NCBI GenBank assembly: GCA_946061355.1
Contig: CAMGRE010000034.1
Location: forward strand, 1-15,340
Length of the DNA: 15,340 nt
Origin: an uncultured bacterium
Lineage (GTDB): Bacteria; Bacillota; Clostridia; Lachnospirales; Lachnospiraceae
Direction: 5' to 3'
A program made the translations under genes and the position numbers. Under the pieces are notes generated by a model that was not told where the DNA came from, made no database searches, and saw only the letters and a program-made list of their open reading frames with translations. This document shows positions 1 to 6,644 of this stretch, piece after piece (the stretch's first letter is position 1; each line of letters starts with the position of its first letter).

Positions 1-183
1 GTGTACCGCTGGATCTATATTCTGGCAGTGTTTATCGGACCTTATATGACGGTGGCTGCAGTGTGGACCATCGCGGATATTTTTAACGGTCTGATGGCGA
101 TCCCGAACCTGATCGCACTCGTTGCCCTCAGCGGTGTGACAGCAGCGGAGGTTAAGAAATATTTCGCAAACGGAAAGGAATGA
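1..183 (+). CDS. Sodium:alanine symporter (AGCS family), C-terminal fragment
   Basis: This is the last 60 codons of a gene that begins before the window. The residues are hydrophobic and end in a short charged tail (KKYFANGKE). The stretch with WTIADIFNGLMAIPNL is typical of the last membrane segments of alanine/glycine:cation symporters, which import small amino acids with sodium at the cytoplasmic membrane. Two hydrophobic segments are visible at about residues 5-25 and 30-50. The stop codon is four bases before the next gene, whose ribosome binding site lies inside this gene's 3' end, so the two are probably co-transcribed. The assignment rests on this tail only; another multi-pass amino-acid transporter is a weaker alternative. 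Confidence 0.75.
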   Translation: MYRWIYILAVFIGPYMTVAAVWTIADIFNGLMAIPNLIALVALSGVTAAEVKKYFANGKE

Positions 184-187
184 GTAG

Positions 188-964
188 ATGGAAGATGAAA
201 AACGATATGCGGTGCTGATCGATGCCGAGAATGTGTCAAACAAGTACGGCAAACTGATTATGGACGAGATCAGTACCTATGGCGTTGCCACCTACAAAAG
301 ATTATACGGTGATTACACGACACCGAGCGTCAAGGCGTGGATCGAGAGCCTCAAAGAGTTCGCGATCACGCCGGTATTCCAGTGCAATTACACGCAGGGG
401 AAGAGTGCGTCGGATACGGCGCTGATCATCGATGCCATGGATATCCTTTATTCGGAGAACGTGAACGGCTTCTGCCTCGTCACTTCGGACAGTGATTTCA
501 CCAAGCTTGCGATGCGTCTGCGCGAATCCGGCATGTCTGTGATCGGAATGGGTGAGCAGAAGACGCCCAATTCGCTCGTGGCAGCCTGCGAGGAGTTCAA
601 GTTCCTCGATCTCCTCTATAACGAAGAGGCACAGAAGACGACCGCCGAACAGAAGAAAAAATCGGGAGGCGGTAAAGACGCGCTGCAGAGCACGGAAACC
701 GTCAACAACATTCCGAGCAAGAAGGAGATCGAGAAAGTGGTGGTTTCCATCATCAATTCGCTTGCGGATGACGATGGTTGGGTAAATATTTCGGAGATCG
801 GTACGGGCCTCCGGAAACGTGTGCCGGGCTTTGATCCCCGAAATTATAAATGCGAGAAGCTCAAGCAGCTCATCGCCGGCTTTAAGTCGATCGAGATCAA
901 GACAGAGCCGAACGCCCATCACCGGATCCTCACGATCGTGTATGCGCGGGTAAAGGATAAATGA
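188..964 (+). CDS. NYN domain (LabA/PIN-like) protein with C-terminal LOTUS/OST-HTH domain
   Basis: A 258-residue predicted RNA-binding ribonuclease. Residues 7-140 form a NYN domain with the family's acidic metal-binding set: D12 with N15 (VLIDAENV), D76 in KSASDTAL, and D101/D103 in TSDSDF. A low-complexity linker rich in K, E and Q (about 146-175) leads to a winged-helix OST-HTH/LOTUS domain (about 177-240: KKEIEKVV, DGWVNISEIG, GFDPRNYKCEKLKQLI). In this family the NYN fold is a Mg-dependent nuclease and LOTUS domains bind RNA, so an RNA processing or decay role is likely; the target is unknown. The ATG at 188 has a GGAAAGGA-like ribosome binding site in the end of the upstream symporter gene. 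A strong hairpin terminator follows. The family call is firm and the cellular role is inference. Confidence 0.9.
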   Translation: MEDEKRYAVLIDAENVSNKYGKLIMDEISTYGVATYKRLYGDYTTPSVKAWIESLKEFAITPVFQCNYTQGKSASDTALIIDAMDILYSENVNGFCLVTSDSDFTKLAMRLRESGMSVIGMGEQKTPNSLVAACEEFKFLDLLYNEEAQKTTAEQKKKSGGGKDALQSTETVNNIPSKKEIEKVVVSIINSLADDDGWVNISEIGTGLRKRVPGFDPRNYKCEKLKQLIAGFKSIEIKTEPNAHHRILTIVYARVKDK

Positions 965-981
965 TATTTTGATAAAATATA

Positions 982-1010
982 TTGCCAAAAACCGGACTGT
1001 GTGCTATGAT
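982..1010 (+). promoter_or_regulatory. Sigma-A-type promoter lying inside a terminator hairpin
   Basis: TTGCCA (982-987), a 17-bp spacer, then TATGAT (1005-1010) with a TGC extended -10. Transcription would start near 1017, inside the loop of the terminator stem. The new transcript would therefore lack the hairpin's 5' arm and escape termination. It would serve the Rpn remnant at 1051. Confidence 0.55.
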
Positions 1011-1040
1011 ACATTCAAAGCATATCAAGTCCGGTTTTTT
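987..1040 (+). terminator. Rho-independent terminator after the NYN gene
   Basis: Perfect 12-bp arms at 987-998 (AAAAACCGGACT) and 1028-1039 (AGTCCGGTTTTT). The pairing continues inward (1000-1005 with 1019-1024, partly G-U), leaving a loop of about 13 nt. A T-rich tract follows from 1035. It would stop transcripts reading through from the NYN gene. Confidence 0.8.
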
Positions 1041-1050
1041 CTTATTTTCT

Positions 1051-1650
1051 ATGATCACATCTGAAATTCTGAACTTCAATGCTTTTCAAAAATCACAAGA
1101 TAAAAGCAGAGAGGTTTGGGAAAGGGTAAGATTATTCCGGCTGATCCACAGGAGAAAAAGGGAACTTTTGGAACTCTATAATTCCTTGAACGGCACATGT
1201 TATACGAATGCAGAGGAACTGGAACTTGTTGTCACGCAGTACAATATAAACGAAGGACATAACGAAAAACTTCTGGCGGAGAGCAGTACACTGCACGGAT
1301 ATGCTGTATTTGTAGGAAAAACCAGACGATTTCATGACAGTGGACTGGCGGTGGATGAGTCGGTCAAGCACGCTGTGGATGAGTGTATTCGTGAGCACAT
1401 TCTGGAGGACATTTTTCGGGAGAACTACGAGGAGGTTGTAAAGATGGGAGAAGCGGAATTCTGGGAAGAATTGCATTATCGGACTATGGAGAAAGAACTC
1501 AGGGAAGAAGGTATCAAAGAGGGAATATCCCGGTTGATTATAGCCTGCAAAGAACTGGGAGTCAGTCGTGAAAAGACGCTGGAACAGTTGGAAAAGCAAT
1601 ATCAATTGGACACAGAAACTGCCGAGAAAAGCATGACCGAGCACTGGTAA
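1051..1650 (+). pseudogene. Rpn-family (PD-(D/E)XK transposase-like) protein with the nuclease core deleted
   Basis: An open frame of 199 codons from the ATG at 1051; a longer TTG start at 982 lies in a promoter -35 box and is unlikely. The N-terminal stretch (RLFRLIHRRKRELLELYNSLNGT then YTNAEELE) matches the usual start of Rpn recombination-promoting nuclease/putative transposase proteins. The next residues (ELVVTQYNINEGHNEKLL, YAVFVGKTRRFH, AVDECIREHILEDIF, REEGIKEG, C-terminal AEKSMTEHW) match the end of the same family. The roughly 100 residues normally between, which carry the catalytic PD-(D/E)XK strands and the FYNG segment, are absent without breaking the frame. There is no Shine-Dalgarno sequence at 1051. 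I call it an internally deleted remnant; a catalytically dead but expressed protein remains possible. It ends in a bidirectional terminator. Confidence 0.7.
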
Positions 1651-1730
1651 AGCGGGAAGATAAAAATAGATGGATCAATGAAATCAAAAATGATATGCGG
1701 AAAAGGAAATAGTTATACAGAAAAATGGTG

Positions 1731-1786
1731 AAAAAAATAGAGAACAGCTTGAAACAGTTAGGGGGCGAAGGCTTTCTCTGTTTTTT
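1731..1786. terminator. Bidirectional terminator between the Rpn remnant and a minus-strand RNA candidate
   Basis: Stem AGAGAACAGC (1739-1748) with GCTTTCTCT (1771-1779), one bulged C. On the plus strand it is followed by TTTTTT (1781-1786). On the minus strand it is followed by seven T (complement of A at 1731-1737). It can end both the rightward Rpn transcript and a leftward transcript. Confidence 0.65.
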
Positions 1787-1887
1787 GGTCAATAAGACGG
1801 CGCCAGCCGCCGCGTGTTCTCGGGATAATCAAGGTTGAGACCGGACACCGGCGATACGTTGCCGCACTCCTCCCGGAACTGGCGCCG
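1738..1887 (-). ncRNA. Candidate structured non-coding RNA, unrecognised
   Basis: No protein frame fits this GC-rich block between an A/T-rich promoter and a terminator. Its ends pair perfectly over 9 bp (1798-1806 with 1879-1887). A second helix of 8 bp joins 1817-1825 with 1871-1878, with one bulge at 1820. Inside, 1849-1854 pairs with 1859-1864 around a 4-base loop. A minus-strand promoter (TTGTGT-N17-TATAAT) would start transcription at about 1886, at the base of the closing helix. A terminator with seven T on the minus strand ends it near 1731, giving a transcript of about 155 nt. I compared it by eye with 6S, SRP, tmRNA, TPP, FMN, cobalamin and NiCo consensus features and found no match. 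Strand and function are inferred. Confidence 0.5.
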
Positions 1888-1892
1888 AACCT

Positions 1893-1921
1893 ATTATACA
1901 GCAAGAGCATGCTTTACACAA
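1893..1921 (-). promoter_or_regulatory. Promoter for the minus-strand RNA candidate
   Basis: Read on the minus strand: TTGTGT (1921-1916), 17-bp spacer, perfect TATAAT (1898-1893). The predicted start is a G near 1886. The -35 element is weak apart from its TTG. Confidence 0.5.
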
Positions 1922-1936
1922 GATTTACAAAATAGT

Positions 1937-1994
1937 AAAATGTGCCGTAAATCAGGGGGCTTTCGCGCCATTCCTGAATTTTACGGCACTTTTT
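1937..1994. terminator. Bidirectional terminator downstream of the Uma2-family gene
   Basis: Arms GTGCCGTAAA (1942-1951) and TTTACGGCAC (1980-1989), extended inside by TCAGG (1952-1956) with CCTGA (1973-1977). The plus side is followed by TTTTT. The minus side is followed by a looser T-rich run (complement of 1930-1941). It lies directly after the minus-strand gene ending at 1999. Confidence 0.75.
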
Positions 1995-1998
1995 GCTG

Positions 1999-2535
1999 TT
2001 AAAGAACTATCATTGAAAAGTCTATTGAGAAACCGGGATAAATGCAGCAAGCCACTTTATCGGAAAAAGTATATTCTGTGAGATCTTCGCGCTGAAGATC
2101 ATACACAAGCACACGGTTCTTTTCGGGGTCTACAATCCAATATTCTTTTACTCCGGCAGTGCGATATTTAAAGAGCTTAATGGAGTAGTCCATTCGCCTG
2201 CTGCCGGGAGATACAATCTCAATGATCCAGTCGGGCGCACCATTGCAACCATTATCTGTGAGTTTGTTTGTGTCACATATAACACTGATATCCGGCTCGA
2301 CGTAATTTTTATCATCATCATTTAAGAAAACGGCAAAAGGGGCGATATAGGGCTTGCATGAGCCGTGATTGGATTTGATATATTCACGGATTGTACCGAA
2401 AAGTTCACCGGCAATATCATGGTGTTTCCTGCTGGGAGGCGCCATGTAATATATTTTGCCATCGATGAGCTCGGCTCTTTTCCCGGCCGGCAAAGCATAA
2501 ATATCATTAATGGTATGCGTGATCGGTAATTCCAT
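1999..2535 (-). CDS. Uma2 family endonuclease-like protein (DUF820)
   Basis: A 178-residue protein of the Uma2/DUF820 branch of the PD-(D/E)XK nuclease fold. Visible motifs are E80-P-D82 (VEPDISVI), IIEIVSP with E106, and K120 in the helix before the tyrosine of YRTAGV, then the family signature EYWIVDP (131-137). These are the metal-binding and catalytic positions of the fold, so it could be active. I chose the ATG at 2535 over the upstream one at 2574 because AAAGGAGC sits 9 bases before it and the homologous start (MELPITHTINDIYALP) fits there. It has its own promoter just after the tRNA terminator and its own terminator. Uma2 proteins are abundant and mostly of unknown role. Confidence 0.85.
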   Translation of the reverse strand: MELPITHTINDIYALPAGKRAELIDGKIYYMAPPSRKHHDIAGELFGTIREYIKSNHGSCKPYIAPFAVFLNDDDKNYVEPDISVICDTNKLTDNGCNGAPDWIIEIVSPGSRRMDYSIKLFKYRTAGVKEYWIVDPEKNRVLVYDLQREDLTEYTFSDKVACCIYPGFSIDFSMIVL

Positions 2536-2557
2536 AGTTAACGCTCCTTTCCCGTTT

Positions 2558-2587
2558 AATATATCTGCTTCCATTATTTTGGTGCAA
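2558..2587 (-). promoter_or_regulatory. Promoter for the Uma2-family gene
   Basis: Minus strand TTGCAC (2587-2582), 18-bp spacer, TATATT (2563-2558). The start would fall near 2551, about 16 nt before the start codon at 2535. Confidence 0.5.
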
Positions 2588-2591
2588 CTAC

Positions 2592-2630
2592 AAAAAAAGA
2601 GATGTTCGCGGTAAAACCGGATATCTCTTT
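2592..2630 (-). terminator. Terminator after tRNA-Gly
   Basis: On the minus strand, AAAGAGAT (2630-2623) pairs with ATCTCTTT (2603-2596), with an inner CGGT/ACCG pairing, followed by a run of T (complement of A at 2592-2598). Confidence 0.75.
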
Positions 2631-2653
2631 CTCTTTGTAAAATCGATGCTGTA

Positions 2654-2724
2654 AGCAGATAACGGGAATCGAACCCGCCTCCCCAGCTTGGGAAGCTGGT
2701 GTTCTACCGATGAACTATATCTGC
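2654..2724 (-). tRNA. tRNA-Gly(CCC)
   Basis: A 71-nt cloverleaf on the minus strand. The acceptor stem GCAGATA pairs with TATCTGC and the discriminator is T at 2654. The D arm is GTTC-ATCGGTA-GAAC. The anticodon stem is CCAGC/GCTGG around the loop TTCCCAA, so the anticodon is CCC (reads GGG). The T arm is GCGGG-TTCGATT-CCCGT. The 3' CCA is not encoded. It has its own promoter overlapping the end of pepT and a terminator just after it. Confidence 0.95.
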
Positions 2725-2739
2725 GAGACTGTATAACAA

Positions 2740-2768
2740 ATTATAGTACAACAGTGGTCAAAAATCAA
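2740..2768 (-). promoter_or_regulatory. Promoter for tRNA-Gly
   Basis: Minus strand TTGATT (2768-2763), 17-bp spacer, perfect TATAAT (2745-2740). The start falls near 2733, nine bases before the mature tRNA. The -35 box lies within the last codons of pepT. Confidence 0.7.
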
Positions 2769-4035
2769 GTGAAATAATTTTGCCTAACTCGGTATCCTGA
2801 CAGAAAGCGGAGTAACGGCGGATGATCGCAAGCAGCAGTTCCACAGTCTGCTCCATGGACTGGATGCACACATACTCATATCTGCCGTGGAAGTTGTGGC
2901 CGCCGGTGCCGAGGTTGGGGCAGGGCAGTCCCATGAAAGACAGACGGGCGCCGTCGGTGCCGCCGCGGATCGGACGGATGACGGGCGTGATGCCAAGTCC
3001 TCTCATCGCTTCCGTGGCATTATCGATCAGATGCATGTGCGGCAGGATCTGCTCTTTCATATTATAATAAGAATCTTTTATGGTGACACAGAAAGTGTTT
3101 TCTCCATATTTATCATTTAAGAAATCAGCGGTTTTTTGGAACCGCTCCTTTTTGTCTGCGAATTTCCGGCTGTCATGGTCGCGGATGATATAGTCTATCT
3201 TAGCGTATTCCACGCCGCCCTCGATGTGATCCGGGTGATAGAAACCCTCATAGCCTTCCGTGTACATGGGATTTTCCGTGACCGGCAGCAGGGAATGAAA
3301 CTCATATGCCATCAGCAATGCATTGCGCATCTTGTTTTTGGCATCTCCAGGATGGACGCTCTTGCCGTGTACGGTGAGTGTGGCGGAAGCGGCATTGAAA
3401 TTCTCGTATTCCAGTTTGCCGAGTGCGCCGCCGTCTACCGTGTAGGCAAATTCTGCACCGAAGCGTTCCACATCAAAATGATCTGTGCCGCAGCCGATCT
3501 CTTCATCGGGAGTGAAGGCAATTTTGATGTCACCATGAGGCAGTTCGGGATGAACGGTTAGAACTGACAGGAATGTCATAATCTCGGCAATGCCAGCTTT
3601 GTCATCAGCGCCTAACAGTGTTGTCCCATCGGTGACAATCAGGTCTTTTCCTTTATATTTGGCTAATTCCGGGAATTCTGACGGACTCATCACGATATTT
3701 TTCTCTTGATTCAAGATAATGTCATTGCCGTCATATGATTTAATGATGGACGGCTTGATATTTTTGCCGCTGACCTCCGGTGAGGTGTCCATGTGAGCCA
3801 GAAAACCGACAGCTGGGACAGGTGCTGCGCCGGTCAGGTTGGAAGGCAGAGAAGCATACACATAGCCATATGTTTCGTCATAATCGACCAGTACCCCGGG
3901 CAGAGACATCAGCTGCTTTGCCAGATATCTGCCCAGGCTGCGCTGACCTTCCGTACTCGGAAAAGTGTCGGAACTCTCAGATGAAGTTGTTTCAAATGAT
4001 ACGTACTGCAGAAAATAATCCGTAACCTGACTCAT
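2758..4035 (-). CDS. pepT: Peptidase T (tripeptide aminopeptidase)
   Basis: A cytoplasmic M20-family zinc aminopeptidase that removes the N-terminal residue from tripeptides. It has 425 residues, slightly more than the usual 405-410. Metal and catalytic motifs are in order: H81-x-D83 (AHMDTSPE), D144 (GADDKAG), E178/E179 (TPDEEIGCG), D201 (TVDGG), and the C-terminal GTGGHNFHGRYEY. GGTDGARLSFMGLP matches the family substrate loop. The frame stays open to 4152, but AAAGGAG lies before the ATG at 4035 and family proteins begin at this MSQVTDYF-type N-terminus. It starts 11 bases after the stop of asnA, and its ribosome binding site touches that stop codon, indicating an asnA-pepT operon. Confidence 0.95.
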   Translation of the reverse strand: MSQVTDYFLQYVSFETTSSESSDTFPSTEGQRSLGRYLAKQLMSLPGVLVDYDETYGYVYASLPSNLTGAAPVPAVGFLAHMDTSPEVSGKNIKPSIIKSYDGNDIILNQEKNIVMSPSEFPELAKYKGKDLIVTDGTTLLGADDKAGIAEIMTFLSVLTVHPELPHGDIKIAFTPDEEIGCGTDHFDVERFGAEFAYTVDGGALGKLEYENFNAASATLTVHGKSVHPGDAKNKMRNALLMAYEFHSLLPVTENPMYTEGYEGFYHPDHIEGGVEYAKIDYIIRDHDSRKFADKKERFQKTADFLNDKYGENTFCVTIKDSYYNMKEQILPHMHLIDNATEAMRGLGITPVIRPIRGGTDGARLSFMGLPCPNLGTGGHNFHGRYEYVCIQSMEQTVELLLAIIRRYSAFCQDTELGKIISLDF

Positions 4036-4046
4036 AGTGTACTCCT

Positions 4047-5057
4047 TTAAAGCAACGCTACGCCCCGGCGGGCTGTCTCCTCCATTGTTTCGGCGGGCCA
4101 CAGGGAAGACTGCACTTCCCCGATGTGGGCTTTGCGCAGGAAGAACATGCACAGTCTGGACTGGCCGATGCCGCCGCCTATTGTATAAGGAAGCTTCTTC
4201 TCGAGGATCGCCTTCTGGAACGGAAGCGCTGCTCTTTCGGGACAGCCTGCCTTGTCAAGCTGTGATTTCAGAGAATTCTCGTCAACACGGATGCCCATGG
4301 AAGACAGTTCCAGTGCGATATCCAGCACAGGATAATATACGAGAATGTCGGCGTTCAGCTCCCAGTCGTCATAGTCCGGAGCACGGCCGTCATGCGGTTT
4401 GCCGGATTCCAGCAGGTCTCCGATCTTTAAGATGCAGGCAGCGCCCTTTGCCTTTGTGATGTAGTATTCCCGCTCCTTGGGAGTATAGTCGGGGAACATA
4501 TCTTCCAGTTCCTGTGTTGTGATGAAGAAGATATCGGAGGGAAGGATCTCCTCGATATAATCGTACTGGATAGACATATATTTCTCCGTTTTTCTCAGCA
4601 CCTTGTATACGGTGCGGACCACACTTTTTAACGTCTCGAGATTGCGGTCTTCTTTCTCGATGATCTTTTCCCAGTCCCACTGATCCACATAGATGGAGTG
4701 GATATTATCGGTCTCCTCGTCCCGACGGATCGCGCTCATGTCAGTGTACAGGCCCTCTCCGATGTGGAAGCCGTATTTCTTCAGTGCGTACCGTTTCCAT
4801 TTGGCAAGTGACTGGACGATCTCTGCGGGTGCCTCATCCTGCTCTTTGATTCCGAAAGTAACCGGACGTTCCACACCGTTTAAGTTGTCGTTCAGACCGG
4901 AAGCAGGGTCTACGAACAGCGGAGCGGAGACACGCAGCAGATTCAGATCCTCCGCCAGTGTGCGTTGGAAGAAATCTTTTACGGTTTTGATCCCCACCTG
5001 TGTGTCGTGGAGATTCAGTTGTGAGTGATATTTTTCAGGAATTTTGCATTGCTTCAT
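4047..5057 (-). CDS. asnA: Aspartate--ammonia ligase
   Basis: Makes asparagine from aspartate, ammonia and ATP in the cytoplasm. It is a class II aminoacyl-tRNA-synthetase-like fold working without tRNA. Length 336 residues, against about 330 in E. coli AsnA. Recognisable segments: LHDTQVGIKTVKDFFQ near the start, RVSAPLFVDPASGLNDNLNGVERPV, the YVDQWDWEK motif, and the C-terminal GGGIGQSRLCMFFL ATP-binding motif 3. The open frame extends to 5156, but the ATG at 5057 matches the family N-terminus (MKQCKIPEKYHSQL) and has AAAGGG upstream. A near-duplicate of AAAGGGTAT plus TTATTC lies about 60 bases further upstream. I see no T-box leader. It is the first gene of an operon with pepT. Confidence 0.95.
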   Translation of the reverse strand: MKQCKIPEKYHSQLNLHDTQVGIKTVKDFFQRTLAEDLNLLRVSAPLFVDPASGLNDNLNGVERPVTFGIKEQDEAPAEIVQSLAKWKRYALKKYGFHIGEGLYTDMSAIRRDEETDNIHSIYVDQWDWEKIIEKEDRNLETLKSVVRTVYKVLRKTEKYMSIQYDYIEEILPSDIFFITTQELEDMFPDYTPKEREYYITKAKGAACILKIGDLLESGKPHDGRAPDYDDWELNADILVYYPVLDIALELSSMGIRVDENSLKSQLDKAGCPERAALPFQKAILEKKLPYTIGGGIGQSRLCMFFLRKAHIGEVQSSLWPAETMEETARRGVALL

Positions 5058-5138
5058 AATGAATATACCCTTTCGCGAAAATCTTTTCGATGATAAGTGA
5101 TTTTTGTTGTAAATACGAGGGAATAAATACCCTTTCCT

Positions 5139-5167
5139 ATTTAAACGCTTTTTCACAAAATATGCAA
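5139..5167 (-). promoter_or_regulatory. Possible asnA-pepT promoter
   Basis: Minus strand TTGCAT (5167-5162), 17-bp spacer, TTAAAT (5144-5139). The -10 is only a partial match. It would leave a leader of about 75 nt before asnA with no obvious riboswitch. Confidence 0.4.
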
Positions 5168-5238
5168 GAGCGAACTTGAGATTTTAGCGGGTCCGGTAAG
5201 CTGCAATGAATTATTAAGTTTTATTGAAAAATAGAACA

Positions 5239-5250
5239 GAACACTTGTTC
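5239..5250 (+). promoter_or_regulatory. LexA (SOS) operator
   Basis: GAACACTTGTTC is a perfect GAAC-N4-GTTC dyad, the core of the Bacillota LexA/DinR box. It covers the -35 element of the promoter for the radical SAM gene, the classical position for LexA repression. Confidence 0.75.
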
Positions 5251-5273
5251 GATTACAAAAAACGTGTTATACT
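5245..5273 (+). promoter_or_regulatory. Promoter of the SOS radical SAM operon
   Basis: TTGTTC (5245-5250), 17-bp spacer, TATACT (5268-5273). The start falls near 5280, leaving a short leader that ends in the ribosome binding site GAGAGGAG before the ATG at 5307. Confidence 0.75.
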
Positions 5274-5306
5274 CTAGTAACAGAAACAGAGAGAGGAGCA
5301 GAAACG

Positions 5307-6644
5307 ATGCAGTATCCGGTCAGTGACAGCATGAGCGTGATGGAGAAGCTGGGAATTTTGAGCGATGCAGCCAAATATGATGTGGCATGCACCAGCAGCG
5401 GAGTGAAACGCAGGGGAGACGGCGTGCATATGGGTAATGCGGAGGCGAGCGGCATCTGCCACAGCTTCAGTGCGGACGGACGCTGTATCTCCCTGCTTAA
5501 GATTCTCATGACGAATGAGTGTATTTACGACTGCAAATATTGCATTAACCGCCGTTCCAATGATGTGAAGCGGGCGCTGTTTACGCCGGAGGAAATCTGT
5601 GAGCTGACAATGAATTTTTACCGCAGGAATTATATAGAAGGATTGTTTTTAAGTTCCGGCATTCTGGAGAGTCCGGATGTGACGATGGAACTTCTGCACC
5701 GTACGCTGTATCTGCTCCGGAACCGGTATCATTTTAACGGCTATATTCATGTCAAAGCGATTCCGGGAGCCGATCCGGGACTAATCTATGCAGTGGGACT
5801 GCTGGCTGACCGTATGAGCGTGAATCTGGAACTCCCTACTGCGGAGGGGCTTAAGCAGCTGGCCCCCAATAAGCACAGGAAGAACATTCTCACGCCCATG
5901 CGCCAGATACAGAACGGGATCGTGGAGAGCAGGAACGATGTGGCATTATATCGTCACGCGCCGCAGTTCGTGCCTGCAGGACAATCGACGCAGATGATCA
6001 TAGGAGCCACGCCGGAGAATGACTATCAGATCATGGCGGTGGCGGAGAGCCTGTATCGGAAATTTTCCCTGAAGCGTGTGTTTTATTCCGCTTTTGTGAA
6101 AGTAAATGACGATAAACAGCTTCCGGCTCCGGCAGGAGGACCGCCGTTGCTCAGAGAACACCGGTTGTATCAGGCTGACTGGCTGCTGCGGTTTTACGGA
6201 TTCCGGGCAGAGGAACTCCTGAGTGAAGCGCACCCCAATTTCAATATTCTGCTGGATCCGAAATGTGACTGGGCATTGCGGAATCTTCATCTCTTTCCGG
6301 TTGATGTGCAGCGGGCGGATTACAGGATGCTTCTGCGTGTCCCGGGGATTGGCGTGAACAGTGCCATGCGGATCATGCAGGCGAGGCGCAGCGCAACGCT
6401 AAAATTTGATGATCTGAAGAAGATAGGCGTGGTTCTGAAGCGTGCACTCTATTTTATCACCTGCAGCGGCAGGCAGATGTATCCCACCAGGATAGAGGAG
6501 GATTATATTATGAGGCATCTTCTGTATGAGAAGGAAAGGCTTCCGTTCGAGAGAGATCAGGTTACTTACAGGCAGTTGTCCCTTTTTGATGACGCCTCGT
6601 TTTATCAGGAAAAGGAGGCAGGCGAATGGAGGAGAATATCCTGA
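5307..6644 (+). CDS. Putative DNA modification/repair radical SAM protein (TIGR03916 type)
   Basis: A 445-residue radical S-adenosylmethionine enzyme. The 4Fe-4S cluster motif is C72-x3-C76-x2-C79 (ECIYDCKYCINRRSN). A TIM-barrel-like region follows to about 300. Near the C-terminus is a helix-hairpin-helix DNA-binding motif (about 342-365, LLRVPGIGVNSAMRIMQARR). The tail contains QLSLF at 423-427, the consensus shape of a beta sliding-clamp binding peptide. The family is annotated as probable DNA modification or repair and is nearly always next to a TIGR03915/DUF4130 gene, as here. Its substrate is not known. The ATG at 5307 follows GAGAGGAG. A perfect LexA box overlaps its promoter, so expression should be DNA-damage induced. 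The next gene overlaps its end by 19 bases. Confidence 0.9.
   Translation: MQYPVSDSMSVMEKLGILSDAAKYDVACTSSGVKRRGDGVHMGNAEASGICHSFSADGRCISLLKILMTNECIYDCKYCINRRSNDVKRALFTPEEICELTMNFYRRNYIEGLFLSSGILESPDVTMELLHRTLYLLRNRYHFNGYIHVKAIPGADPGLIYAVGLLADRMSVNLELPTAEGLKQLAPNKHRKNILTPMRQIQNGIVESRNDVALYRHAPQFVPAGQSTQMIIGATPENDYQIMAVAESLYRKFSLKRVFYSAFVKVNDDKQLPAPAGGPPLLREHRLYQADWLLRFYGFRAEELLSEAHPNFNILLDPKCDWALRNLHLFPVDVQRADYRMLLRVPGIGVNSAMRIMQARRSATLKFDDLKKIGVVLKRALYFITCSGRQMYPTRIEEDYIMRHLLYEKERLPFERDQVTYRQLSLFDDASFYQEKEAGEWRRIS

Noticed and set aside
1651..1725. Frameshifted C-terminal continuation of the Rpn protein
   Set aside because: A short lysine-rich frame continues in another phase, but the protein already ends in the family's usual C-terminus (AEKSMTEHW), so no frameshift is needed.
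3136..3561. Plus-strand open frame of 141 codons inside pepT
   Set aside because: It lies opposite a clearly conserved peptidase gene, has no ribosome binding site and resembles no family.
5058..5160. T-box riboswitch ahead of asnA
   Set aside because: The conserved T-box sequence (TGGNACCGCG type) and specifier structure are not visible on the minus strand in this leader.
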